Assembly: GCA_002492415.1 (NCBI GenBank)
Contig: DKYK01000060.1
Coordinates: 1 to 17,960, forward strand
Source: Christensenella sp. UBA7102
GTDB lineage: Bacteria; Bacillota; Clostridia; Christensenellales; UBA1750
Length of the DNA: 17,960 nucleotides
Direction of reading: 5' to 3'
A program made the position numbers and the translations under genes. The notes beneath the pieces were generated by a model. It saw only the letters and a list, made by a program, of their open reading frames with translations, searched no databases and was not told the DNA's origin. Below are positions 1 to 7,570 of the stretch, one piece after another (the stretch's first letter is position 1; every line of letters starts with the position of its first letter).

Positions 1-2339
1 CCCTCGCCGTAGCGGCCCAGGCGGAACTCCGCCACATGCGGATGGCGGCGCAGGTGCTGCCCGATCTCATTGCGCAGCACGCCGCTTCCCTTGCCATGGA
101 CGATGGAAACCTCGCTCAATCCCGCCATCATGCAGTCGTCCAGATACTTGTCCACGTTGTCCAGCGCTTCCTCGGGCAGCTGGCCGCGCACGTCGATCTC
201 CAGCGGCACCGACCGCGCCGCCATGGACAGGGTCTTTTTGCCGGTCTTTTCCTTCTTTTTGGGCGCGCTGTCGGCGTCGGCCGCGCGCAGGGCGCTCATG
301 GGCTGTTTCACTTTCATCAGGCCCACCTGCAGCTGCACCTCGCCCGATTTATCGGGCAGCGCAAGCACGGTTCCCGTCAGATTCAAACTTGGAATAAACA
401 CCGTCTGCCCCATCTTGACGGACGCAAGCGGCTTGCTCTGTTCCGCCTGTTCCTGCCGGGCAATGGGATCCTGCAGCTGATCCAGACCGCTTTGCAGTTT
501 ATGCTTGGCCTCGATGATCTCCTTATCGGAGGCGCTGTGTTCCTTTGCGGCCTTGCGCAGGTCGCGGATAATGCCCTCGGCTTCGGCCTGCGCGCTGTGC
601 AGCACGCGGCGGGCGTCCTCGCGTGCCTTGCGCATCAGCTTATCGCGCTGCTCTTCCAGGTTTTTGCGCTCCTTTTCGGCCTGATCGCGCAGCCGAACGG
701 TTTCGTTGTGGGCTTCCTCGGCCAGCTGACGCTCGCGCTCGGCGGTCTGCCGCTGCATCTGGGCGGTGGTGATGACGTCCTCGAACCGGATCTGCTCGCC
801 GCTGAGCCACTCCTTGGCCGCGTCGATGATGGACTCGTCCAGCCCCAGCTTGCGAGAGATCTCAAACGCGTTGGATTTTCCCGGGATGCCGATGGACAGC
901 CGGTAGGTGGGCCGCAGCGTCTCGACGTTGAACTCCACGGAGGCGTTTTCCACGCCCGGATGCGTCAGCGCATAGGCCTTGAGCTCGGAATAGTGCGTGG
1001 TGGCCAGCGTGCGGCACTTGATGGACAGCAGCTTATCCAGTATGGACATGGCCAGCGCGGCGCCCTCGGTGGGGTCGGTGCCCGCGCCCAGCTCGTCAAA
1101 CAGCGCCAGCGACCAGGGCGTGACGTTTTTGAGTATGCTCACGATGTTGACCATGTGGCTGGAGAAGGTGGACAGGCTCTGCTCGATGGACTGCTCGTCG
1201 CCAATGTCGGCAAACACGTCGTCGAACACGGCAAGCTCGGTGCCCAGCATCGCGGGCACCTGCAGTCCGGCCTGCATCATCAGCGTAAAGAGTCCCACGG
1301 TCTTGAGCGTTACGGTCTTTCCGCCCGTGTTGGGGCCAGTGACCACCAGCGTGGTAAAGTCCTTGCCGATCCAAAGGTCGCTGGGCACCACCTTGTCCGG
1401 GTCGATCAGCGGATGGCGCCCGCGTTTGATGTTGATATATCCATTTTCATTGACTTTGGGCTGCACGGCACGCATCATGCGCGCCAACGCGCCCTTTGCA
1501 AAGATGAAGTCCAATTCGGCCAGTATGCGCTGATTTTCCAGCAGCGCGCCGGCGCTTCCCGAGATGGATTCCGAGAAGCGCGCCAGTATTTTTTCGATCT
1601 CCGCCTTCTCCTCGCCCATCAGGCCGCGCAGGTCGTTATTGATCTCCACAATGGCCATGGGTTCGATGAACAGCGTCGAGCCCGTGCCCGACTGGTCGTG
1701 CACGATGCCCGGCACCTGCTGGCGGTACTCCGCGCGCACGGGCAGCACGTAGCGGCCCTGGCGCATGGTGATCAGCGTATCCTGCAGATACTTTGCCATG
1801 GTGGCGTTGTGCAGATAGCTGTTGAGCCGGTCGCGGATGCGCTCGTTGGCCGAGCGGATCTTGCGGCGGATGGCGGCCAGCGCAGGGCTTGCGCTGTCGG
1901 CGATCTCCTCCTCTGAGAGGATGGCCCCAAAGATCTCATCCTCCAGGTCCCGCATGGGCAGCAGGGCGCGCGCCAGCGTGACAATGTGCGGCGTTGCGCT
2001 CTCCTCTTCCTTTTCATTGACCAGCGCCCTTCTGACGGAGCGCGCCGTCTGCATCAGCCGCGCACACATCAGCAGCTCGCGCGGCGAGAGCACGCCGCCT
2101 ACGCGGGCGCGGTTGATCTGCGCCTCCACGTCGTCAAACGCGCCGATGGGCTGCACGCCGGTGCGCGCGATCAGCGTGGCCGCCTCCTCCGTCTCCTGCT
2201 GCATCCGCTGTATCTGCGCAAAGTCGCTCTCCGGCGTCAGCGCGGCACAGCGCGCCTTTCCCAGCTCCGATGCGGCGCGCTCGGTCAGCATCTCGCGTAT
2301 CTTATAAAATTCCAGCACCCGCAATGACTTTTCCTGCAT
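1..2339 (-). CDS. mutS2: MutS2 family protein, 3' end beyond the window
   Basis: This is a MutS-like ATPase with a C-terminal Smr nuclease domain. The family was first linked to suppression of recombination; in Bacillus it also acts on collided ribosomes. About 779 residues are visible from an ATG at 2339, which has GAGG upstream on the minus strand. The N-terminal part is the MutS-like core. Walker A (GPNTGGKT) lies at about residues 335-342 and is followed by the DELGAGTDPTEG Walker B region and the TTHYSELK stretch. A long charged coiled-coil linker comes next. The Smr domain starts near residue 690, with IDVRG where LDLRG is usual, and HGKGSG near residue 748. The last visible residues match the usual FRLGRYGEG tail, so only about ten residues are missing. 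It lies 19 bases downstream of the U32 gene and probably shares its promoter. Identification is secure; the exact role in this organism is inferred. Confidence 0.97.
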   Translation of the reverse strand, partial: MQEKSLRVLEFYKIREMLTERAASELGKARCAALTPESDFAQIQRMQQETEEAATLIARTGVQPIGAFDDVEAQINRARVGGVLSPRELLMCARLMQTARSVRRALVNEKEEESATPHIVTLARALLPMRDLEDEIFGAILSEEEIADSASPALAAIRRKIRSANERIRDRLNSYLHNATMAKYLQDTLITMRQGRYVLPVRAEYRQQVPGIVHDQSGTGSTLFIEPMAIVEINNDLRGLMGEEKAEIEKILARFSESISGSAGALLENQRILAELDFIFAKGALARMMRAVQPKVNENGYINIKRGRHPLIDPDKVVPSDLWIGKDFTTLVVTGPNTGGKTVTLKTVGLFTLMMQAGLQVPAMLGTELAVFDDVFADIGDEQSIEQSLSTFSSHMVNIVSILKNVTPWSLALFDELGAGTDPTEGAALAMSILDKLLSIKCRTLATTHYSELKAYALTHPGVENASVEFNVETLRPTYRLSIGIPGKSNAFEISRKLGLDESIIDAAKEWLSGEQIRFEDVITTAQMQRQTAERERQLAEEAHNETVRLRDQAEKERKNLEEQRDKLMRKAREDARRVLHSAQAEAEGIIRDLRKAAKEHSASDKEIIEAKHKLQSGLDQLQDPIARQEQAEQSKPLASVKMGQTVFIPSLNLTGTVLALPDKSGEVQLQVGLMKVKQPMSALRAADADSAPKKKEKTGKKTLSMAARSVPLEIDVRGQLPEEALDNVDKYLDDCMMAGLSEVSIVHGKGSGVLRNEIGQHLRRHPHVAEFRLGRYGE

Positions 2340-2358
2340 GCTTCTATCCTCAATTCTT

Positions 2359-4623
2359 TCATTCGACGCCCTTGTACAGGTGTCCAAATGTAGTGGCTTC
2401 TCTTTTCTTTTCTGCGCCGTGCCCTCGAGCGGCCGCTTTGGCCTGCAGCAGCTCCTGGCGCGTGCCGATGACGCGCACCGCGGCAAATCCTGCCTCCATG
2501 ATGCGCGGCATCTCCTCCAGCGCGCTGTACGTGCGCCCCTGCCGCACCTGCATGCGGCAGCCGGTGCGCGCGTGATAGGGGCTCAGCACGAGCTTCTCGC
2601 CCTTGCGGTCGGTGAGCGCCGTGCCCTTGCGCCCGCACAGCGCGCAGTGTTCCCTGCCTCGCTCGTCCAATCCCTTTTCCGCGCGGATGGGACAGTGCCG
2701 CAGCGTCATCAGCGGCACATTGCCCCGCACGATGAACTCTGCCGGGCCTGCCTTGGCCAGCCTTTCCGCCTCGAGAAGCGTGCACTCGGGCGAAAGCGTC
2801 ACGCGCTGCGCGCCCATGCCCGCCAGCACGCGCATTGTGTCGCTGTTGAACGCATTGAGTCCTGCGTCCGCAATGCAGCCGGGCCGCATCTGCGCCACGT
2901 TGTTGCACACGACCCGTCTCTCCCCCACGGCGTCCAACGCCTCCTCCAGCTCCTCCCCATTGAGCGCCGTGGGCAGCACCACCGCAGCTTTTTCCGGCAG
3001 AAGGGCCAGCGCCTCGCGCAGCGCGCCCGCCGTCAGATCGCGCGGTTCAAAGTACAGTTCATCTGCATCGCCCTGCGCGCACAGCAGCTCTTCCACATCG
3101 TCGCTCTGCAGTATGAACAGTGGTTTCCCCGCATGATACGCGGACATCTTACATTTTTCATAGGGCAGAACGGTCTGATCCGGCAACCGCTGCGCCAGCA
3201 GCGCGGCCGTGCACCGCTCCGCCGCCTGCCTGCGCAGCGCGTTGAGCGCCGCTACCGGCAAAAACGCGTCCGGTGCGATGTCGCAGATGAGGCTGCGCAG
3301 CGCAAGCACGGTGTCGCCCAGCTTGCCCAGCTGGCGGCGCGCGCTCTCCTCGGTCAGGGGCTTGCCCTGCGCCAGCTGCACCGTTTCGCCGTAGACCGTC
3401 TGACCGCCCAATTCCAACGAACAGGGCTGGCCGATGTGGGCGGTGAAGCGCGCGTCCACAGGAGTCTGGCGGTGCTCCTGCGCCCAGCTCTCCTGCGCGC
3501 GGCGCAGCTGCTCGGCGTCGGTGGTGCGGTAGAGCACGTCGCCCGGGCGCACGCCCTCAGGCACGCGCAGGTCGCCGTCCGGGTTCTGCACGAGGATACC
3601 CCGGTCGCCAGACGCGCCGCGCGCCTCCAGGCCGTCGCCCTTGTGCAGCGGCGCGATCAGGCGCACCTTGGCGCGGCCGCCCTTTGCGCCCAGCACCGTA
3701 CCCACTTTGACGCCCCAGTGGTTGGGGCGCGCGGTGGCCATCACACCGGCGTCGTTTTTGCCCACGGCATAGCCGCGCGTAAAGCCGCCGCGGTTGAATA
3801 TGGCGAGCAGCTCCTCCCGGTCAGGCGTGGTGTCCACGGGTTTGCCCTCCAGCACGCCGTCCAGAACGCGGCGATAGGCGGCGGTGACCACGGCGACGTA
3901 TTCGGGGCGCTTTAGGCGACCCTCAATTTTAAGCGATGACGCTCCGGCGGCGACGATGGCATCCAGTTCGTCCAGCGCGCACAAATCGGCTGGGCTTAAA
4001 AAGTGCTTCTTTTTGCCGTCCATCGCATAGGGCAGGCGGCAGGGCTGCGCGCACCGGCCGCGGTTGCCGCTGCGGCCCCCGATCATGGAGGACAGCAGGC
4101 ATTGGCCGGAATAGCCCACGCACAGCGCGCCGTGCACGAACACCTCCACCTCCAGCCCCAACTGCGCGATGGCGCGGATGTCCGCCAGCGTACACTCCCG
4201 CGCGGGGACCACGCGGACCATGCCCATCTCCCCTGCCCGCAGCGCGCCGGAGAGGTTCATCACCGTCATCTGCGTCGAGGCGTGCAGATGCAGGCCGGGG
4301 AAATGTGTGCGCAGCAGCCGCGCCACGCCCAGATCCTGCACGATGGCCGCGTCAATGCCCGCCGCGACCGCGTCGCGCACGAGGTCGTAGACCTGCGCCA
4401 TCTCGTCGTCGCGCACGAGGGTATTGACCGTCATATACAGCTTTGCGCCGCGCGCGTGGCAGTAGTCCACCGCTTTGCAAAGGCCGTCCCCGTCAAAATT
4501 TGAGGCGTTCGCGCGCGCGCCAAAGCCTCGGCCGCCGACGTACACCGCGTCCGCGCCGTTTTGCACCGCTGCGATCAACGCGCTCATCTCCCCTGCCGGG
4601 GCGAGCAGTTCGACCTTTTCCAT
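2359..4623 (-). CDS. Peptidase U32 family protein with DUF3656-type extension (RlhA-like)
   Basis: This is a 754-residue U32 protein. Despite the name, characterised members of the family act in RNA hydroxylation (RlhA on 23S rRNA, TrhP on tRNA) or in ubiquinone hydroxylation. The N-terminus MEKVELLAPAGEM is typical. The U32 signature spans about residues 160-199 (EVFVHGALCVGYSGQC, then RSGNRGRCAQPCR). Cys168, Cys175, Cys191 and Cys195 are the likely iron-sulfur ligands. The long C-terminal half matches the DUF3656-containing Clostridia form and the RlhA layout. The ATG at 4623 was chosen because GGAGGT lies 5 bases upstream; an in-frame ATG at 4710 would add 29 residues and lies upstream of the promoter. 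U32 next to mutS2 is a common Clostridia arrangement. An rRNA or tRNA hydroxylation role is inferred from the family, and the substrate cannot be told from sequence. Confidence 0.93.
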   Translation of the reverse strand: MEKVELLAPAGEMSALIAAVQNGADAVYVGGRGFGARANASNFDGDGLCKAVDYCHARGAKLYMTVNTLVRDDEMAQVYDLVRDAVAAGIDAAIVQDLGVARLLRTHFPGLHLHASTQMTVMNLSGALRAGEMGMVRVVPARECTLADIRAIAQLGLEVEVFVHGALCVGYSGQCLLSSMIGGRSGNRGRCAQPCRLPYAMDGKKKHFLSPADLCALDELDAIVAAGASSLKIEGRLKRPEYVAVVTAAYRRVLDGVLEGKPVDTTPDREELLAIFNRGGFTRGYAVGKNDAGVMATARPNHWGVKVGTVLGAKGGRAKVRLIAPLHKGDGLEARGASGDRGILVQNPDGDLRVPEGVRPGDVLYRTTDAEQLRRAQESWAQEHRQTPVDARFTAHIGQPCSLELGGQTVYGETVQLAQGKPLTEESARRQLGKLGDTVLALRSLICDIAPDAFLPVAALNALRRQAAERCTAALLAQRLPDQTVLPYEKCKMSAYHAGKPLFILQSDDVEELLCAQGDADELYFEPRDLTAGALREALALLPEKAAVVLPTALNGEELEEALDAVGERRVVCNNVAQMRPGCIADAGLNAFNSDTMRVLAGMGAQRVTLSPECTLLEAERLAKAGPAEFIVRGNVPLMTLRHCPIRAEKGLDERGREHCALCGRKGTALTDRKGEKLVLSPYHARTGCRMQVRQGRTYSALEEMPRIMEAGFAAVRVIGTRQELLQAKAAARGHGAEKKREATTFGHLYKGVE

Positions 4624-4659
4624 CCGTACCTCCGCGCCACAAAAATGCGTTTTCACTGT

Positions 4660-4689
4660 ATTATAGCACTTTATGCCGCTCCCGCACAA
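4660..4689 (-). promoter_or_regulatory. Sigma-A-like promoter for the U32-mutS2 unit
   Basis: On the minus strand a perfect -10 TATAAT (4660-4665) is preceded by TGC, making an extended -10. A -35-like TTGTGC (4684-4689) sits 18 bases upstream. The predicted start near 4652 leaves a leader of about 29 bases before the U32 ATG, with GGAGGT in it. The -35 overlaps the T-rich tail of the upstream glucokinase terminator. Confidence 0.8.
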
Positions 4690-4753
4690 GAAAAGCGGAA
4701 GAAAGTTCACAGAATCAATGAAAATTTGATTCCGATGAGCCCTTCTTCCGCTT
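4685..4753 (-). terminator. Rho-independent terminator of the HAD-hprK-glk operon
   Basis: The arms AAGCGGAAGAA and TTCTTCCGCTT (4743-4753 and 4693-4703) form an 11-bp perfect stem. The loop holds a second 7-bp hairpin (GAATCAA / TTGATTC, 4712-4732). On the minus strand the stem runs into TTTTCTTGTG. It lies 20 bases after the glucokinase stop codon. The loop is longer than in a textbook terminator, but the inner hairpin shortens it. Confidence 0.75.
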
Positions 4754-4773
4754 GCGATCCCTGGATGGAGCGA

Positions 4774-5718
4774 TTACCTGCCCAGCATGGCCGCGCCGAT
4801 GATGCCGGCGTCGTTGCCCAGCGTGGCGATCTTGATGTCCGCATAGGGCAGATCCTTGTAGAACACGTACTGCGCGACCTTCTTCTTCAAAGGCTCGAGC
4901 AGGAAGTCGCCGGCCTTGGACACGCCGCCGCCCAGCGCGATGATCTCGGGATCGAACGCGTTGATGATGGCCACGATGCCGATGGCAAGATAGTAGATGT
5001 ACTTATCGTACACCTCGCAGGCGATGGGATCGCCCTGACGCGCCGCGTCGATGACGGTGCGCGCCTCGATCTTGGACAGATCGCCGTCCACCATCTTGAC
5101 GATGAGGCTTTCGGGATGACCCTCGACCGCCGCGCGGCCCTGACGGATCAGCGCAGTCGCGGAAGAATACTGCTCCCAGCAGCCAACGGAGCCGCAGGTG
5201 CAGGGCAGGCCCTCGCACTGTACGGTCATGTGGCCCAGCTCGGAGCCCACGCCGTGAGAGCCGGAGTAGATCTTGTGGTTGATGACGACACCGCCGCCAA
5301 CGCCGGTGCCCAGCGTCAGGAACACGGAATTGGCAACACCCGCGGACACGCCTGCAACGGACTCGGCAAGACCGGCCACGGTGGCGTCGTTGTCGATGAA
5401 GACGGGCTTGTCGATGATGGACTGCATGATCTCGCGAAGGGGAACCATGTGCCAGCGCAGGTTGGTGCAGAAGATGACCACGCCGGTTTTGGGGTCGGCC
5501 AGGCCGGGCACGCCCACGCCGATGGCCTTGACGTCATCCGGCGTATAGCCCGCGTCCTTGATGACCTTCAGCGACAGGTTCGCCATGTCGCGGATGACGG
5601 GTTCAGGGCCGCGCTCGAGCAGCGTGGGCACGCTGTCCTTGTGCAGGATCTTGCCCGCTTCGTCCACCAGACCCACCGCAATGTTGGTTCCGCCCAGATC
5701 AACGCCTACGTATACCAT
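4774..5718 (-). CDS. glcK: ROK family glucokinase
   Basis: This 314-residue cytoplasmic sugar kinase probably phosphorylates glucose to glucose 6-phosphate with ATP. The N-terminal phosphate-binding loop DLGGTN is at residues 7-12. The catalytic DND motif is at 109-111 (Asp111 is the likely base), and LGTGVGGG at 136-143. The ROK zinc-binding signature follows GHMTV, with Cys173, Cys175 and Cys180 in CTCGSVGCWE. This CxCGxxGCxE form is the one seen in the GlcK-type glucokinases of Gram-positive bacteria. The ATG at 5718 follows AGGAGGT with a 7-base spacer; the upstream ATG at 5751 has no such site. It is the last gene of the HAD-hprK-glk unit, 57 bases after hprK. Specificity for glucose over N-acetylmannosamine or other sugars is inferred. 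Confidence 0.93.
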   Translation of the reverse strand: MVYVGVDLGGTNIAVGLVDEAGKILHKDSVPTLLERGPEPVIRDMANLSLKVIKDAGYTPDDVKAIGVGVPGLADPKTGVVIFCTNLRWHMVPLREIMQSIIDKPVFIDNDATVAGLAESVAGVSAGVANSVFLTLGTGVGGGVVINHKIYSGSHGVGSELGHMTVQCEGLPCTCGSVGCWEQYSSATALIRQGRAAVEGHPESLIVKMVDGDLSKIEARTVIDAARQGDPIACEVYDKYIYYLAIGIVAIINAFDPEIIALGGGVSKAGDFLLEPLKKKVAQYVFYKDLPYADIKIATLGNDAGIIGAAMLGR

Positions 5719-5733
5719 AACTGTGACCTCCTG

Positions 5734-5751
5734 ATGCTTTTTGCAAAGCAT
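5734..5751 (-). repeat. Perfect 7-bp hairpin between hprK and glk
   Basis: On the minus strand ATGCTTT, a GCAA tetraloop and AAAGCAT form a perfect hairpin directly upstream of the glk AGGAGG site. GCAA belongs to the GNRA class of stable loops. It could protect or define an mRNA end, or tune glk translation. It is AT-rich and has no T-tract on the minus strand, so it is not a convincing terminator for hprK. Confidence 0.5.
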
Positions 5752-5775
5752 GTATTTTTATTGAGAAGAAATGGT

Positions 5776-6690
5776 TTAACTGTTTAGAATTTTGGCCGTC
5801 ACGCGGTCATTGAGTTCCTGCGCGCCGTTGTAGCCCATCTTCTTGAGGCGATGATTGCTCGCCGCCACTTCGATGACAATGGCCAGGTTGCGCCCGGGGC
5901 GCACGGGCAGCGTCAGCTTTGGAATCTTGACGCCCAGCACCGCCGTGAAGTCCTCGTTGAGGCCCATGCGGTCGTATTCCTTGTTCTGATCCCACAGCTC
6001 CAGGTGAATCACCATGTCGATGGACTTGGAATTGATGACCGCGCCCACGCCGTACATGTTCTTTACGTTGATGATGCCCACGCCGCGGATCTCCATGAAG
6101 TGGCGCACCATCTCGGGCGCCTCGCCCACCAGCCGCGTATCGGACACCTTGCAGATCTCCACCACGTCGTCGGCCACCAGGCGGTGTCCGCGCTTGACCA
6201 GTTCCAGCGCCGCCTCGCTCTTGCCCACGCCCGACTCGCCCGTGATCATCACGCCGATGCCGAACACGTCCATCAGCACGCCATGGCGCGTGATGCGCGG
6301 CGCGAGCTTGGCGCCGATGTAGGCCGAGGAGAGCAGCGTAAAGCGCGTGGTAACCAGCCGGGAGCGCAGCAGCGGGACATTGCAGCGCTGCGCGGCATCC
6401 ACCATCTCCGGCGGGCAAGGCATGTTGCGGCACACCACCACCACCGGCACGCCGAAGGACATGTATTTATCCAGCCGCTCCTTGCGCATCTCCGGCGTCA
6501 GCGACATCAAATACTGCATCTCCGCCTTGCCCACCACCTGCAGGCGGTCGGCCGCGAAGTAATCGAAAAAGCCCGCGAACTGCAGTCCCGGGCGGTTGAC
6601 GTCGCTGGTTTCCAGGTCCAGCTCGTCCTTATCCACCATCACCACGGGCTCAAGCTCCATGTTTTCGATGAATTCCTTGAGCGAGATCAC
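5776..6690 (-). CDS. hprK: HPr kinase/phosphorylase
   Basis: This 304-residue cytoplasmic enzyme phosphorylates Ser46 of HPr with ATP or pyrophosphate and reverses the reaction, so it is the sensor of carbon catabolite repression in low-GC Gram-positives. The N-terminal domain spans about residues 1-130. His136 precedes the kinase core. The P-loop GESGVGKS is at 151-158, the Asp pair of VADD follows near 174, and the HprK signature EIRGVGIINVKNMYG starts at residue 200. Its length matches the family. The start is a GTG at 6690 with GAGGAGG 7 bases upstream, and its first bases overlap the stop codon of the HAD gene (GTGA). Translational coupling to the HAD gene is therefore likely. Its downstream neighbour is a glucokinase, which fits a role in sugar sensing. 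No HPr or CcpA gene is in the window. Confidence 0.97.
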   Translation of the reverse strand: MISLKEFIENMELEPVVMVDKDELDLETSDVNRPGLQFAGFFDYFAADRLQVVGKAEMQYLMSLTPEMRKERLDKYMSFGVPVVVVCRNMPCPPEMVDAAQRCNVPLLRSRLVTTRFTLLSSAYIGAKLAPRITRHGVLMDVFGIGVMITGESGVGKSEAALELVKRGHRLVADDVVEICKVSDTRLVGEAPEMVRHFMEIRGVGIINVKNMYGVGAVINSKSIDMVIHLELWDQNKEYDRMGLNEDFTAVLGVKIPKLTLPVRPGRNLAIVIEVAASNHRLKKMGYNGAQELNDRVTAKILNS

Positions 6691-7496
6691 GCTTCTGCCT
6701 CCTCAAGCACGTATTTTTCGATGACCTGCGCCACGCCCTCGAGGCTGTTTGCCGGTGCGATGAGGTCGGCATGCTCCTTGATTTCGGGCTGCGCGTTGTC
6801 CATCACCACGCCCACGCCCGCCGCATCGATCATGCTCAGATCGTTGCCGCTGTCGCCAAAGCACATGGTTTCTCCCGGCAGCAGGCCGAAGCGCTCGGCC
6901 AGCGCCAGCACCGCCGCACCCTTGGTGGCCGCAGGGTCGGTGATTTCCAGATAGAAGGGCTTGGACACGAACATACATATCTCCCGCCCGAACAGGGGAA
7001 TGGACCGCGCCTTCAATTCGCGCATCTTTTCCATATCGGTTTCCACAAACAGCAGCTTGAAGGGCGGCTGCGTGAGGTAGCTTTCCAGGTCGCCCACCGC
7101 GCGGCCCCTATGGCCGGCCAATCTGGCGTAAAGTCGGCTTTCGTCGGTCTCGCGCTCAAAGTAATAGTCGTCGGCGCCGTAGCCCTGCAGGTACCAGCCG
7201 TTTTCCTTCGCAAAGCGCGCCACGCGCTGCGCGGTCTCCAGCGGCACGGGGTGCTCGATGATGAGCCTGCCCTCGCCGTCGTAGACCTGCGCGCCGTTGG
7301 TGCAGATGGCGGCGTCCGCGCAGCCGATCTGCTGTACATAGTTCCACATCGAGTGCTTGCCGCGCCCGGTGGCCGGGACGATGCGCACGCCCCTGTCATG
7401 CGCCGCATGCAATGCGCGCAGCGTGCGCGCGCCAATGGTGCGGTCGTCCAGCAGCAGCGTGTCGTCCAGATCAAATGCGATGAGTTTGATTGCCAT
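6687..7496 (-). CDS. Cof-type HAD-IIB family hydrolase
   Basis: This is a 269-residue haloacid-dehalogenase-superfamily phosphatase of the Cof/YidA type, which usually acts on sugar phosphates or similar small phosphoesters. Motif I is DLDDT with nucleophile Asp9 and acid/base Asp11. Motif II is the Thr of PATGR. The motif III Lys lies in ATKGAAV and motif IV is GDSGNDLSM. The region between motifs II and III is the alpha/beta cap of class IIB. The ATG at 7496 follows AAGGAG with a suitable spacer. It is the first gene after the promoter at 7527-7555 and overlaps hprK by 4 bases. The pairing with hprK and a glucokinase suggests a sugar-phosphate substrate, but this is inference; substrates of Cof-type enzymes cannot be read from sequence. 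Confidence 0.92.
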   Translation of the reverse strand: MAIKLIAFDLDDTLLLDDRTIGARTLRALHAAHDRGVRIVPATGRGKHSMWNYVQQIGCADAAICTNGAQVYDGEGRLIIEHPVPLETAQRVARFAKENGWYLQGYGADDYYFERETDESRLYARLAGHRGRAVGDLESYLTQPPFKLLFVETDMEKMRELKARSIPLFGREICMFVSKPFYLEITDPAATKGAAVLALAERFGLLPGETMCFGDSGNDLSMIDAAGVGVVMDNAQPEIKEHADLIAPANSLEGVAQVIEKYVLEEAEA

Positions 7497-7526
7497 TGCG
7501 TGCTCCTTCGGTTCATTTCCTCTCTT

Positions 7527-7555
7527 ATTATATCGTCAGAAGCGATATTGCACAA
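7527..7555 (-). promoter_or_regulatory. Sigma-A-like promoter for the HAD-hprK-glk operon
   Basis: On the minus strand TATAAT (7527-7532) is 17 bases downstream of TTGTGC (7550-7555). The predicted start is near 7520, about 24 bases before the HAD start codon. The promoter lies in the 74-base gap after uvrC, so the carbon-sensing unit can be transcribed apart from the upstream genes. Confidence 0.8.
7530..7548. promoter_or_regulatory. Possible operator: inverted repeat over the hprK operon -10
   Basis: ATATCG and CGATAT arms (7530-7535 and 7543-7548) are separated by 7 bases. The left arm overlaps the -10 box and the right arm ends next to the -35, so a bound protein would block RNA polymerase. 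The plus-strand segment from 7536 contains AAGCG followed by an A/T run, like half of a CcpA cre site, but the outer TG and CA are not in register. The binding protein is unknown. Confidence 0.35.
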
Positions 7556-7570
7556 GTCCATGCGCCCGAA

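Noticed and set aside
36..1916. Plus-strand open frame of 626 codons
   Set aside because: It lies antisense to mutS2 and has the same His/Arg/Gln/Leu-rich make-up. The minus-strand product has Walker and Smr motifs, so this is a shadow.
4624..4710. N-terminal extension of the U32 protein from the ATG at 4710
   Set aside because: It crosses the promoter, and the product has a family-like start at MEKVELLAPAG with a good GGAGGT site.
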